Notes under the pieces: model-generated
The model's input: only the letters and a program-made list of their open reading frames with translations
Database searches by the model: none
What the model was told of the DNA's origin: nothing
In this document: positions 15,962 through 25,331 of the stretch, piece by piece
How the letters are laid out: every line of letters begins with the position of its first letter
Numbering within the stretch: the first letter of the stretch is position 1
Source: a virus
IMG/VR virus record: IMGVR_UViG_3300046009_004585
Span: 1 to 26,998 of that record
Length of the DNA stretch: 26,998 bases
Reading direction: 5' to 3' (one strand)
Position numbers and translations under genes: made by a program

Positions 15962-16900
15962 TTAAACTTGTGATATATTATTAAAATTTTTAGAAAAATC
16001 AATATTGTTTCTTTGTTCTCTAACCTCAAATAATGGTTTCCCAGTAAATTGGTCTTTAACTTCGTATAAATTGTATTGTTTATAAATTTGATTAGTGAAG
16101 TTGTATATAGTATAAATACCATCTTCAAGAGATTTCGATTGATTTCCAAATAATGCAAATGCAAGTGTTTCAATATCGTGCTCAACCATTTCAACTTCAA
16201 TCATAATTGGATTGAAGTACGTATTTGTTATAATAACGTTTTGGTTTGGTTGACCTATAAACGGTAATACGTTAGGTTTAACATTTGAAGCAGATGCTGG
16301 TGAAACAGTACAAAAAGTTAATGTTGAATTATCGTTAAATCGATATCTAATAGCTTTTTGAACCGTATCAGTTAAATTTTGGTTTACAGGTTCTGAACGA
16401 TTATTAGATGTGATTACTCTAAAAAAATTATTAAGTTTTATGTTGTCCCCAGTAGGATTTGGATTGTTATATTCTATTCTATAGCCGACCAATCCATTAT
16501 TCTCAAATTTAGGTAAAAATCTAGCCTCAACTGTTGATAAATCAAACACTAACCCTTTAATGTCTGGGTAAGCAGATAATACACCTACATCTACAATAGT
16601 TGTTCTTATTTCCACTGGTTTAATCATAATAGTATAGTAACCTTTAACACCAAAAGTATTTACTGGTAATTTAAGTGTATATAACCCACCAAATATTTCA
16701 AAACCAGTGTTTGTGTTATTTGTGTTTAAATCAGGGTTTCTGTAATTAGGATTGTTTATTGGTATTAAAACCTCATTTGGGTTTAACTCCCTTAATTCCG
16801 TACCTTGTGATTCTCTAGTTGGAGAAAAACTATAAAATATTTGCACGTCTTCTGGTAAAACGTCTGCTGGTCTTACTATTCCGTATGTTCCTGTTGCCAT
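15962..16900 (-). CDS. Structural operon protein, unrecognised (312 aa)
   Basis: I do not recognise a named family in this 312-aa protein. It opens MATGTYGIVRPADVLPEDVQ and continues with beta-prone segments, for example YTLKLPVNTFGVKGYYTIMI at about residues 73-92, suggesting a beta-sandwich start. The C-terminal third is more helical and polar (FALFGNQSKSLEDGIYTIYN). There is a single cysteine and no membrane segment or catalytic motif. The gene starts 21 bp after the 289-aa gene behind a run of A residues, and ends 8 bp before the 1096-aa wedge-like gene. Together with the 284- and 289-aa genes it forms a trio of mid-size beta-rich proteins, probably connector or baseplate subunits. A second short frame (15946-16200, same strand) runs inside it and is treated as a shadow. 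Confidence 0.6.
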   Translation of the reverse strand: MATGTYGIVRPADVLPEDVQIFYSFSPTRESQGTELRELNPNEVLIPINNPNYRNPDLNTNNTNTGFEIFGGLYTLKLPVNTFGVKGYYTIMIKPVEIRTTIVDVGVLSAYPDIKGLVFDLSTVEARFLPKFENNGLVGYRIEYNNPNPTGDNIKLNNFFRVITSNNRSEPVNQNLTDTVQKAIRYRFNDNSTLTFCTVSPASASNVKPNVLPFIGQPNQNVIITNTYFNPIMIEVEMVEHDIETLAFALFGNQSKSLEDGIYTIYNFTNQIYKQYNLYEVKDQFTGKPLFEVREQRNNIDFSKNFNNISQV

Positions 16901-16921
16901 TTTTTTGTTTTTATTTTTATT

Positions 16922-17791
16922 TTATATCGTATCAATTCTATAATAACCGTTTCCGTATTGTTGTAATTGACCTAAATTCTTTATTTCAGATAACCTCAAA
17001 TGATAATCTAATACTGGTGTGACACCTCTATCAATAAATACATCGTTTTCAACTTCTGGACGAGAAATTATTCCTAATAAAAACTCTTCTTTAGTTAACG
17101 CTGCTAATGATGTATTTGTTTGGTTCCAACCTTGTGTTATAAATCTAAAAGATGATGTTGGAAAGTCAATACCCTCACTGTTTAATATTGTTGTTGTTGC
17201 CGCAGAAAAATCTTTATATTGAATACCATAAATTTGATTGTCCGTACCTATGTTTAAATCATTAACTGCGTCAAAGACATATATTTTAGGTTCACCAACG
17301 CTAGTGACTCTATTAACACCATTTATTGAATTACCTAAGTAATTAGAATATGTTTCTTTTTTGATATCAAAACCAACTATGTATGGTTGATTTTGTTTAT
17401 AGGAACGAACATCATCTATTTTTGAATCTGTAGAACCAGTTAATGGGTTGTTACCATATAAATAATATTGTGGTAATGTTTTTTGTGGTAATTTTAATGT
17501 AACTTTATCGGTTGGTGATAGTAAACTATCAAAATTTATTGGAACAACGCCATTCATAAACGGGAACGATATACCTTCTTCATTTAATTTATCAACCAAC
17601 AAATCATAATTAACAGTACTACCATCCTTAGATATAAAAGCTAAATCAGTAAACATTCCCATATCATCTATAGTTTGATTTAGTTGAATGTTTAAATAAA
17701 AAGTAGTAGCTGTGACAGTACCCCATGTTTTACTACCATAGTTTCTATCAATCCCTTCTTCTAATAATATTTTTCTTTTTATTACTTCCAT
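16922..17791 (-). CDS. Structural operon protein, unrecognised (289 aa)
   Basis: This 289-aa protein has no family I can name. The N-terminal 60 residues (MEVIKRKILLEEGIDRNYGS, then a strand-rich region) look like a folded beta domain. The C-terminus carries a compact conserved-looking segment: EEFLLGIISRPEVENDVFID, then RGVTPVLDYHLRLSEI and LQQYGNGYYRI, mixing acidic turns and aromatic strands in a way typical of phage assembly interfaces. It has no cysteine and no transmembrane segment. The ATG overlaps the stop of the upstream 284-aa gene by one base (TAATG), a clear coupling signal, so the two products are likely made in fixed proportion. A baseplate or tail-tube-end subunit is plausible by position only. 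Confidence 0.6.
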   Translation of the reverse strand: MEVIKRKILLEEGIDRNYGSKTWGTVTATTFYLNIQLNQTIDDMGMFTDLAFISKDGSTVNYDLLVDKLNEEGISFPFMNGVVPINFDSLLSPTDKVTLKLPQKTLPQYYLYGNNPLTGSTDSKIDDVRSYKQNQPYIVGFDIKKETYSNYLGNSINGVNRVTSVGEPKIYVFDAVNDLNIGTDNQIYGIQYKDFSAATTTILNSEGIDFPTSSFRFITQGWNQTNTSLAALTKEEFLLGIISRPEVENDVFIDRGVTPVLDYHLRLSEIKNLGQLQQYGNGYYRIDTI

Positions 17792-18645
17792 TACAATGCA
17801 GCTACTTGGTATAATTTAACAGTAACACTATTACCGTCTATTGTTATATTGTTTGTTATGTTTGGTGTTGTCGTATTACCTTGATATGTTTCATCAAATT
17901 TATAATAATAACCAGTTGTTGTTCTAGTTATTATTATTCTAGTATATAATTCATGCACTAAGTTGCTAACTGTTTGTGGCGCGTTTTTAACCATTAAATT
18001 AACTGACTTACCTGTCTTGGCATTATTAAAATTAGCTTTTATATATAAATATTTACTTTCACCAATATTTAAAGAATCTTTATAATAATAAATGTGGAAA
18101 CCTTCTGAAAACCCTCTTTTATTAATAATAGGGTTTTCGACTGTAAAATTAATCGGTATTTGATTTATTGGTTTAGGTAAACCAGCTATTGTAGTCGTAG
18201 AGCCACTTTCCAAATCAACTGTTCTAAGTCTACTATACAATGTAGTATAACCCACTAAATTTTGTGTCATAGGGTCATCAGTATCATAAATAGCTAACCT
18301 TAAAAAACTGTTGCTAAAAGCATTCTTTCTAAATTTAACATCATCATATTGAAAACCAACACCACCATAAAAACTAGTGTATATATTGTTTGAATCTAAT
18401 AAACTTAAATCATAAGTTATTTCTGAAACTAATTCATCGTTTTGTGTTAGTGGCATGTATCTAACTCTATCATAATCCAATATTTTGTTAATAGAATTTT
18501 CTACTTCTGTTGCAACAAACACCCTGTCAATCAATTCTGAATTATCAACAATTTGAAATTGAGTCCCAATTGGGATTGTTATGTATTGTTCAGTACTACC
18601 CGTATTGAAATTATTTATATTTAATTTGTATTTATTAGCAAACAT
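17791..18645 (-). CDS. Structural operon protein, unrecognised (284 aa)
   Basis: This 284-aa protein is beta-rich and unassigned. Residues near 105-145 (RKNAFSNSFLRLAIYDTDDP, then QNLVGYTTLYSRLRTVD) form a pattern of strand, acidic loop and strand. The region IYYYKDSLNIGESKYLYIKA suggests a second sandwich. The C-terminus (TGYYYKFDETYQGNTTTPNI) is tyrosine- and threonine-rich. No catalytic motif, signal peptide or hydrophobic helix is present. Its start overlaps the 3' end of the 595-aa gene by 11 bp, and its stop shares one base with the next start, so it is held between two translationally coupled neighbours. That tight coupling with the 595- and 289-aa genes suggests the three products belong to one subassembly, which I infer to be part of the baseplate. 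Confidence 0.6.
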   Translation of the reverse strand: MFANKYKLNINNFNTGSTEQYITIPIGTQFQIVDNSELIDRVFVATEVENSINKILDYDRVRYMPLTQNDELVSEITYDLSLLDSNNIYTSFYGGVGFQYDDVKFRKNAFSNSFLRLAIYDTDDPMTQNLVGYTTLYSRLRTVDLESGSTTTIAGLPKPINQIPINFTVENPIINKRGFSEGFHIYYYKDSLNIGESKYLYIKANFNNAKTGKSVNLMVKNAPQTVSNLVHELYTRIIITRTTTGYYYKFDETYQGNTTTPNITNNITIDGNSVTVKLYQVAAL

Positions 18646-20422
18646 CGTCTGAACTTTTTACTGTGAATCTATCTGTTATTCTATCACCTGGCGCGTCTGA
18701 AGGGAATTTTGTATATAATAACCCCCATTGCGCGTAAGGGTCTTGTCTTTTTAAATTAAAACAATAATTTTGATATCTATAATGTGAACCATTTAAGAAT
18801 GGGTAATCTAAACTATTATCATCACCATCATTAAAACCTATTGAAAGTAAATCTCTCCAAACATATTTACCATCATTTCTAAGTGTTGCGTATGTTGGAA
18901 TACCATCTACTAAACTATCAGCTTCTTCTATGTAATTAGAAAAATTTCTTATTTTAATAGAATGGTGAGGTTTGTAAAAATACCCTTCTTGTCTAGGACC
19001 TAAATTTAAAGACCTAGTTTGAGCTAATTGAGTTGAACTAGTTGTTGTTGAAAAATATTCTTGAATATTATTAGTTTGTTCTCTATTGATAGTATTAAAC
19101 CTATGTTGTACGTCAGCTAAAACAGTTTCTAATAATGTTGTGTTGTTATATTCAACGATATCACCATAAAAACTATCTGGTAACCCATTTAATGTTTCTA
19201 ATTGTTTATGTGAAATATAAGGTAAACTACCGCCATTATGTATTTTTTGTATTACTGGAATGTCTCTCAAATATGTTAAAACATCACTATTATTCAAATT
19301 AGAAATGAAAGGCGCTTCTATACCAGATTTAACACTAGTAAATAAATTATTACTACTAGTTTTGAATATTGTTAAAAAAAATTCAGATAATGGTCTTCCT
19401 AAATTATCTTTTAATCCAGAAACATCTATTTCTTCATTAAAAACAAATTGGATAATAGGGTCATTGAAAAAATTCTCACTAAAACCAGCTTGGTAAGTCT
19501 CATAATCATCCGTTTCTATTATATTTGAATTTCTAGTTTTTATTTTAGAAAATTTTCTAAAATAATAATTAACCTTAACATTATCAACTATTTTAGTGAT
19601 TCTAGTGTTGTTACTGATAGTACCGTTTGCTGGTAAGTCTATTACAAAATAATAATCTTTTAAATCACCATTTTCAAGTCCTACACTATAAACAACATGT
19701 TCACCATTATATCCATTAGTGTTAGTAATTTCAACTACATCACCAGAAGATAAATTGTGTTTACATGTAACCGCAAAACAAACCATTTGTCTTTCAGAAA
19801 TTATTATTGGTTTAGAATCAACAACCAATAAACCATTTCTTACCATGGTATGTCCTGTGTCTGATGAAGATGGGTATGTTATTGTTAACTCCCAGTTCTT
19901 AACACTATCTGAGCTATTTGTACTCTTATATGGGTTATAATCTAATAAAAATGAAAACCTTTCTCTTTTTGGTTCCATATCAAAAAAACCACACAATGAT
20001 TTTTTAGAAACATCTGGGTCATAATAACCAAACCAACCATCTTTTTCTTTTAAATAATAGTCAATAGATTTAGAATAAGTTAAGTCTTCCTCATCATTTA
20101 AATCTAAATCTTGAGGATATGACCTACTTAAAAATGGCAACGTGTTAAACGCAGCATATGTAAATGAATTGTTTATACTAGTATCAGTTAGATTAAACAA
20201 ACAATTACTAACCGTAGAGTTAATGGTACCTAAAACCTTATAAAAACTACAAGATTGTCTTTCTTTATTAAATTGTTCAGCAACATTTAAAATATGGTTT
20301 ATTTGATTCGTTGGTAATAACCTTTCTTTACCTTCAATGTTTATATTGAGGTATGTATCGGTATTTACCGATTGTTTTGATGTTTGATTACCTAATCTTT
20401 GTTTTGTTCTTTCTGTACTCAT
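18635..20422 (-). CDS. Large structural operon protein, unrecognised (595 aa)
   Basis: I cannot assign this 595-aa protein to a named family. The first 60 residues are polar and basic and probably flexible (MSTERTKQRLGNQTSKQSVN), followed by a helical stretch (TNQINHILNVAEQFNKERQS). The middle is a mix of strands and aromatic loops, including DGWFGYYDPDVSKKSLCGFF. The C-terminal 100 residues are aromatic-rich and look well folded (YPFLNGSHYRYQNYCFNLKR, then DPYAQWGLLYTKFP). It has scattered cysteines but no metal-site spacing, and no membrane segment. It begins 6 bp after the 1496-aa gene and overlaps the 284-aa gene by 11 bp. Position soon after gp6 argues for a baseplate or fibre-connector protein. 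Confidence 0.6.
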   Translation of the reverse strand: MSTERTKQRLGNQTSKQSVNTDTYLNINIEGKERLLPTNQINHILNVAEQFNKERQSCSFYKVLGTINSTVSNCLFNLTDTSINNSFTYAAFNTLPFLSRSYPQDLDLNDEEDLTYSKSIDYYLKEKDGWFGYYDPDVSKKSLCGFFDMEPKRERFSFLLDYNPYKSTNSSDSVKNWELTITYPSSSDTGHTMVRNGLLVVDSKPIIISERQMVCFAVTCKHNLSSGDVVEITNTNGYNGEHVVYSVGLENGDLKDYYFVIDLPANGTISNNTRITKIVDNVKVNYYFRKFSKIKTRNSNIIETDDYETYQAGFSENFFNDPIIQFVFNEEIDVSGLKDNLGRPLSEFFLTIFKTSSNNLFTSVKSGIEAPFISNLNNSDVLTYLRDIPVIQKIHNGGSLPYISHKQLETLNGLPDSFYGDIVEYNNTTLLETVLADVQHRFNTINREQTNNIQEYFSTTTSSTQLAQTRSLNLGPRQEGYFYKPHHSIKIRNFSNYIEEADSLVDGIPTYATLRNDGKYVWRDLLSIGFNDGDDNSLDYPFLNGSHYRYQNYCFNLKRQDPYAQWGLLYTKFPSDAPGDRITDRFTVKSSDDVC

Positions 20423-20428
20423 GTTATA

Positions 20429-23400
20429 TTATTGTGTATATGTAAAATTAAATGGACAACCAACATTATCTAATCCACTAACACTAGTAGCGTTTGGTTG
20501 ACATGACACTACGTATGGTGTGTTTGGTAAGAAACCATTAGTTACCGTATATGGTGCGATACCTCCAGATAAACTATATCTTCTAATACATTGACCACTT
20601 ACAGTACTTTGACTCCAGCTATCTGAAAAACTACTAGTTGGTAGTGGGATATTGTTTATTGGTAACCAAGATGATTGACAACCAACATTATCAGTTACTC
20701 TAAATTTAATACTACATCTATTACTTGGTAAATTTGATGAATTTCTTGGTACAGCAAGTCTAATAGGTTGTTGATTTTGTGTTATAGATGTTTGGTAAAT
20801 TGTTTGTGTTCCGAACACACCAGTTTGTCCAGCTATTTGATATTCCAACCTATATGGTGCTCTATATGTTGCAAACACATTTAAATGACTTATATTAAAT
20901 TTGAATGTAACAAAATTAATCTCACATTGTCTAGTATTATCCACATTATTAACATCAACAGATAATACGTTTGGTGGTAATTTCATTTGTGAAACATCAA
21001 AATCAGTACCATCTTCATTATAATCACTACCACATGTTCCTTGTGCGTTAGATAACCTAATTATTACAGAAGCTAACATTTGTGTTCTAGGTATTGTCAC
21101 TTTAACTCTAAAAGGCCCAGCGGATGTAGGGTTATTTAAATATGTATACGGTTGTGGTGTACCCCAAATTGGGTTACCGTCACTATCTTCATTACTATCA
21201 AAATTAAATTGTAAATAACAACGAGTAACACCATTTACTTGTGTATAATTTTGATTTAGATTATTTTGACCACCGTTAATTACATCTAAATAGATTGTGT
21301 AATTATTAGGGTCACACTGTTGTGGTAATAAAACTAAATCTGGTTCAAGTTTCATTTCTGGCTCAGTTGGTAAAAGCGTTGTTGTAACTGTTACTACTTG
21401 AGCTGGTGATGAACTATCTGTAACCGTTGTTGTGTACACACCTTGCCCTAACGAAGATGAATTATTCCCAACGAAAGAACTATCGCTAGAAGACGTTACA
21501 ATATTATATGGTAATCTACCACCAGAAGTGGTTATTTTTATTTCACCATTTTTAGCATCATAACATGTAGGTTTTATATTACTAGTAATCACATTTAAAC
21601 CACTAACCCCTTCTAATATTAAATTGTATATTATATATTGTTGTTGTGGTGAACTTGTATCTCTAATAATAATATAATAACCAGTATTACCACTATGTGT
21701 TGAACTAGTATTTGGTGACGTATCCATAGGTAAACCACAAAAACTTATAGGTGTTTGGGTAACTGAAGTCGGGTTTGATGAAGCACCGTTTGCTTGACAT
21801 GTTCCTATTGATACTAATGAATTACTAGAATTGTATAACGAAGCAGTATAAGTACCATTACCACCACCAACAGATGTTATTGTTATTTGTCCATTATACG
21901 GTGATGAAATTGCTGTGTTTGTATTACTAACAATCGCCGACGCATATAAAGGAGTTGGTCCTGAAATTTCAAATGATTGTGAAATAGAAACACCAGAAGA
22001 GTCTGTAACGTTAATGATATAAGAACCTTGTGCTAAACCATTTAACGATTGTGTTAGATTTGGTTCTGTTAATGTTCCACTAGAATTATACCCATTAGGA
22101 CCACTTACAATATAAGTAAACGGACCAACACCAGATACTATTGTAAAAGTAGTACTACCATCATTAACATTGTTAGCGCTAATAGCATCAGTATTATCGA
22201 TACGAATAAAAAATTCAACGGTTAATGTTGGAAAACATTTAGTAAAAAATTTGCTATTCATTTTATCTAAACCAGTTGCACCTGGAGTTGAACCAAAATA
22301 GAAATAATAAGAATGTTTAGGTTGAGAAAACGAACTATTATCCAAATAACCCCTAAAATTAACATAATCACTACCATTGTCGCCACTTAATGCGAAATTG
22401 TAGTCTCCCACATTATTTGTATTAAAATTAGTTGTTGGTGGTGGGTTTAAATTTACGTTTATATTATTTGTCACATTATTTAATAAAAAGAAAACATCTC
22501 TAAAATATTTACCATATTCTGAATTTATTTCATTTGCACCTACAATATGGTCTGGTTCTAATAACGTACCATTATCCGTTTCATCTAATTCATTTAAGTC
22601 TACACCAAATTCACATGAATGTCTTATATTTAAACATTGTGTTTTATCAGACGATATTTCAATACAATTAATATCAAAAAACAACCCACCATAATTCTTA
22701 CCTATATCAAGCATACCACTAACATCTAAAACATTAGCTTGTTCTTCAGAATATTCGTCAATAATTGGTGGTTTAATATATGTTGTTGGTATTAAATATT
22801 CTTGTAGTTTTGGTACCCCTTGCCAATCACAATTAAATACTGACCCCAAATTAATTATTTCAGTTGCAAATAATTTAAACGTAGCTGTTTTATTAGATGG
22901 TGCGTAAAATAATTCGTTATTGTATTTTTTAACAACACCTTCTCTAAAACCTATAACTTTACCATTTTTTAAATCATTGTAACACGTGTCTATTAAAACA
23001 GAACTTTTACAATTAGCTCCAGAACAATCATAATTACAATATTTTTCTTTCCTACCTCTTTTTTTAAACTTAATTAAAAAATAATACAAAGAACCATTTA
23101 ACCAATCATTGTAGAAATCAAATTGAAGTAAATTTAATTTTTCAGCCATCACAAAAGAAACACACTTAGATAACATATTAATTTCAGTGTTAATATTAAA
23201 ACCTGTTTCTTTTTTTTCTAACTCTTTATACCCTTTACCAAAAGATAATGGACCGTCTTTGATGCAACCTGGTGCAAAAATACCAGGTTCACCTTCACTT
23301 TCACCAAATGGGCACCTAGAGTATAAACATGGTACGTAATTAATCTTATCATACCATTCACAGAAAATTTTAAAAACTCTAATACCTATTTTTTTTAATT

Positions 23401-24919
23401 TTCTATGAACACCACACAAAAGTCTTAATATAATATCTTTAACTATGTAGATTATCGTATTTATAATTGGTATAATTGCGGAATTTATAATAAACATAAT
23501 AAATTCAATTATACTCATTATTAAACATATTATGTTAAATAATGGGTTAATAACAGTGTTTACTCTATTGAAAGGGATTGGTAATTTATCACCAACACAA
23601 TCGTCAACATCTTTTAAACCAATAAAATTTCTATTTTTAACTCTACCGTTTTTTTGATATCTAGATATGAAGTTAGAAACTGAATAAATTTTATTCCAAT
23701 ACAAATCTCTAAAACTACTGTCTTTGGTTAATTCACCAAATTCATAATCAATCTCATCTGGTTTACCAGCTGTTGGGTTGTGTGGGATTAGATAATTAGC
23801 TTTTGTTCTAAGTCTACCTAAACCACCACTTTCATCCATAGCAATTTTAAACCTAACATTAGCTCTAGTAGGTATACCTTTATTTGGGTCTTCTGACAAC
23901 ACTAAATCACCAAATTCGTTTGTATAATAATAATCTAAGTTCATAGGTATTTGATAGGCCCATGAACCATTTTCATCCATTAAACGACCACCCTCGATAT
24001 CTAATTTTTCTATTTTACCATCTAGGGTTTTTCGTATCATTTCAATAGTTCCTTCACTAGTGTTTTGTTCACAAATTTTACCCATGCTTTTTCTAGGTCT
24101 ACAATTTTTGTTAACACTATTTTTATCGCTATCACCAAAGGCACCACCCATAAAGATAGCTGAAGGTGTTATAGTATAATTTAAGTCTAAATCTATTCTA
24201 CTTATACCGATTTCACAATTTTCAACAGAACCCCAAAATGGTTGAACATTAACACCAGCATTTACTGTTTTTACTTGTACTAGTTTATCTAAATTAGTAC
24301 CACCTTTAAATTTTGTTGGACTATCAAACATTTGGATAGGTGCTCCTTGACTAATGCTGTCGTAAGGTCTTTGTGAGGCTATACCTATATCAGAAATATC
24401 CGCGTCAACATGAACAGTATAATTACCAACTGGTACACCAAATATCATATAATCACCAGCATAGTTTGTCGATGTGGTAAATTTATAATATTTACAATAA
24501 ACATGACCCATTTCTGGGTCGTCTAAAACTTCTCTTTTGTTTGGAAAAGTACCAACTGGTGTGAAACAATCATTGTCAGTTTCACTATTTTTTGGTAGAA
24601 GGTTATATCTCTTACCATCTATATCTTTATCGGTAACTAGCTCATAAGGATACAATCCTTTTAGTATTGGGTCATTTTTATCTATATCGTCTATAGGTAT
24701 AAAAATACTAACCCTAGCATTAGGGATACCAAACCCATTATTTATAAACACTCTACCAACAACAACACCATAATCAGCACAAAAATTTCTATAAACTTCT
24801 TCTTGTGTGATTTTAAGTGATAAAACTTCAATAAAATCAAATTCTTGGTCTAATTTTACTTTGACAAATTTATCCTTATTGTCTGTTGTTGTTCTTATTC
24901 TTATACTGTTATTTGACAT
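20429..24919 (-). CDS. Giant multidomain tail protein with carboxypeptidase-regulatory-like and SprB-like domains
   Basis: At 1496 aa this is the largest gene in the window. Residues about 50-172 resemble a carboxypeptidase-regulatory/transthyretin-like beta sandwich (VVVGRVFINNGFGIPNARVS ... GVPVGNYTVHVD) with an inserted loop. Residues 458-502 form an unbroken hydrophobic stretch (INPLFNIICLIMSIIEFIMF and onwards), long enough for two membrane-spanning helices, followed by a basic patch and cysteine-rich regions (C520, C531, C536, C552; C628, C632, C637, C646). Residues about 907-1188 hold three tandem repeats resembling SprB repeats of flavobacterial adhesins, with GG-x3-PY and G-x-Y-x2-x-VTDSS steps. 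The C-terminus is another beta-rich, Cys-containing region. It follows the 115-aa membrane protein gene by one base. A tail fibre/baseplate protein that contacts the host surface is my inference; the hydrophobic stretch is unusual for that role. Confidence 0.65.
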   Translation of the reverse strand: MSNNSIRIRTTTDNKDKFVKVKLDQEFDFIEVLSLKITQEEVYRNFCADYGVVVGRVFINNGFGIPNARVSIFIPIDDIDKNDPILKGLYPYELVTDKDIDGKRYNLLPKNSETDNDCFTPVGTFPNKREVLDDPEMGHVYCKYYKFTTSTNYAGDYMIFGVPVGNYTVHVDADISDIGIASQRPYDSISQGAPIQMFDSPTKFKGGTNLDKLVQVKTVNAGVNVQPFWGSVENCEIGISRIDLDLNYTITPSAIFMGGAFGDSDKNSVNKNCRPRKSMGKICEQNTSEGTIEMIRKTLDGKIEKLDIEGGRLMDENGSWAYQIPMNLDYYYTNEFGDLVLSEDPNKGIPTRANVRFKIAMDESGGLGRLRTKANYLIPHNPTAGKPDEIDYEFGELTKDSSFRDLYWNKIYSVSNFISRYQKNGRVKNRNFIGLKDVDDCVGDKLPIPFNRVNTVINPLFNIICLIMSIIEFIMFIINSAIIPIINTIIYIVKDIILRLLCGVHRKLKKIGIRVFKIFCEWYDKINYVPCLYSRCPFGESEGEPGIFAPGCIKDGPLSFGKGYKELEKKETGFNINTEINMLSKCVSFVMAEKLNLLQFDFYNDWLNGSLYYFLIKFKKRGRKEKYCNYDCSGANCKSSVLIDTCYNDLKNGKVIGFREGVVKKYNNELFYAPSNKTATFKLFATEIINLGSVFNCDWQGVPKLQEYLIPTTYIKPPIIDEYSEEQANVLDVSGMLDIGKNYGGLFFDINCIEISSDKTQCLNIRHSCEFGVDLNELDETDNGTLLEPDHIVGANEINSEYGKYFRDVFFLLNNVTNNINVNLNPPPTTNFNTNNVGDYNFALSGDNGSDYVNFRGYLDNSSFSQPKHSYYFYFGSTPGATGLDKMNSKFFTKCFPTLTVEFFIRIDNTDAISANNVNDGSTTFTIVSGVGPFTYIVSGPNGYNSSGTLTEPNLTQSLNGLAQGSYIINVTDSSGVSISQSFEISGPTPLYASAIVSNTNTAISSPYNGQITITSVGGGNGTYTASLYNSSNSLVSIGTCQANGASSNPTSVTQTPISFCGLPMDTSPNTSSTHSGNTGYYIIIRDTSSPQQQYIIYNLILEGVSGLNVITSNIKPTCYDAKNGEIKITTSGGRLPYNIVTSSSDSSFVGNNSSSLGQGVYTTTVTDSSSPAQVVTVTTTLLPTEPEMKLEPDLVLLPQQCDPNNYTIYLDVINGGQNNLNQNYTQVNGVTRCYLQFNFDSNEDSDGNPIWGTPQPYTYLNNPTSAGPFRVKVTIPRTQMLASVIIRLSNAQGTCGSDYNEDGTDFDVSQMKLPPNVLSVDVNNVDNTRQCEINFVTFKFNISHLNVFATYRAPYRLEYQIAGQTGVFGTQTIYQTSITQNQQPIRLAVPRNSSNLPSNRCSIKFRVTDNVGCQSSWLPINNIPLPTSSFSDSWSQSTVSGQCIRRYSLSGGIAPYTVTNGFLPNTPYVVSCQPNATSVSGLDNVGCPFNFTYTQ

Positions 24920-24920
24920 T

Positions 24921-25268
24921 TTATTTGCTTGTTATTGGTGTTATTTCTTCTACGTCTAACATCTCATAGTTTTCTTCTGTAAATTCATCATAATCATCAT
25001 CATCATCATCCTCTTTTTCATAATCTTCGTTAAATGGTTTTATTTTTGAAGTCATGATATTGGCTATTTTTTTCATATCAATTTCTTTGTTCAACATTAA
25101 CAATTCAAACATAAACCATATTACACCCATCATTATTATTGGTAAAAATAATAACCCTAAACTGAAGGCAAGTATTCTAAGAACAATATTTGTATTATTT
25201 TTAGTTAATGTTTTATTTAAAGATTTTTGATTTGTTGGATAATTTTTTGTTTTGCAATTACAGCTCAT
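24921..25268 (-). CDS. Small acidic membrane protein of unknown function
   Basis: This 115-aa protein starts with a short basic, cysteine-containing segment (MSCNCKTKNY), then a hydrophobic block at about residues 28-59 (IVLRILAFSLGLLFLPIIMM and onwards), enough for one long or two short transmembrane helices. The C-terminus is strongly acidic, with a run of six aspartates encoded by a (GAT) repeat at 24993-25010, then EEN and DVEEI. I do not recognise a family. It lies between the gp6-like gene (63 bp upstream) and the 1496-aa tail protein (1 bp downstream), so it is co-expressed with the baseplate. Size and one- or two-helix topology allow a holin- or spanin-like role, a membrane anchor for assembly or an entry factor; the sequence does not decide between them. 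Confidence 0.6.
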   Translation of the reverse strand: MSCNCKTKNYPTNQKSLNKTLTKNNTNIVLRILAFSLGLLFLPIIMMGVIWFMFELLMLNKEIDMKKIANIMTSKIKPFNEDYEKEDDDDDDYDEFTEENYEMLDVEEITPITSK

Positions 25269-25331
25269 TTTTCATTTATTTTATTTAATATTATGGTTAA
25301 ATATATTGATTTTTTTAATATAAGGAAACAC

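Noticed and set aside
15946-16200. Minus-strand 84-codon frame overlapping the 312-aa gene
   Set aside because: Same strand but different frame inside a well-supported gene; its composition (Ile/Leu/Lys/Asn) looks like a frameshifted reading and its start has no separate leader.
16819-19940. Plus-strand frames at 16819-17022, 17019-17222, 19260-19496 and 19719-19940
   Set aside because: Antisense to densely packed operon genes; no motif or conserved pattern.
24993-25010. (ATC)6 tract as a phase-variation repeat
   Set aside because: It encodes an in-frame aspartate run, and a triplet change would not shift the frame, so on/off phase variation is not expected.
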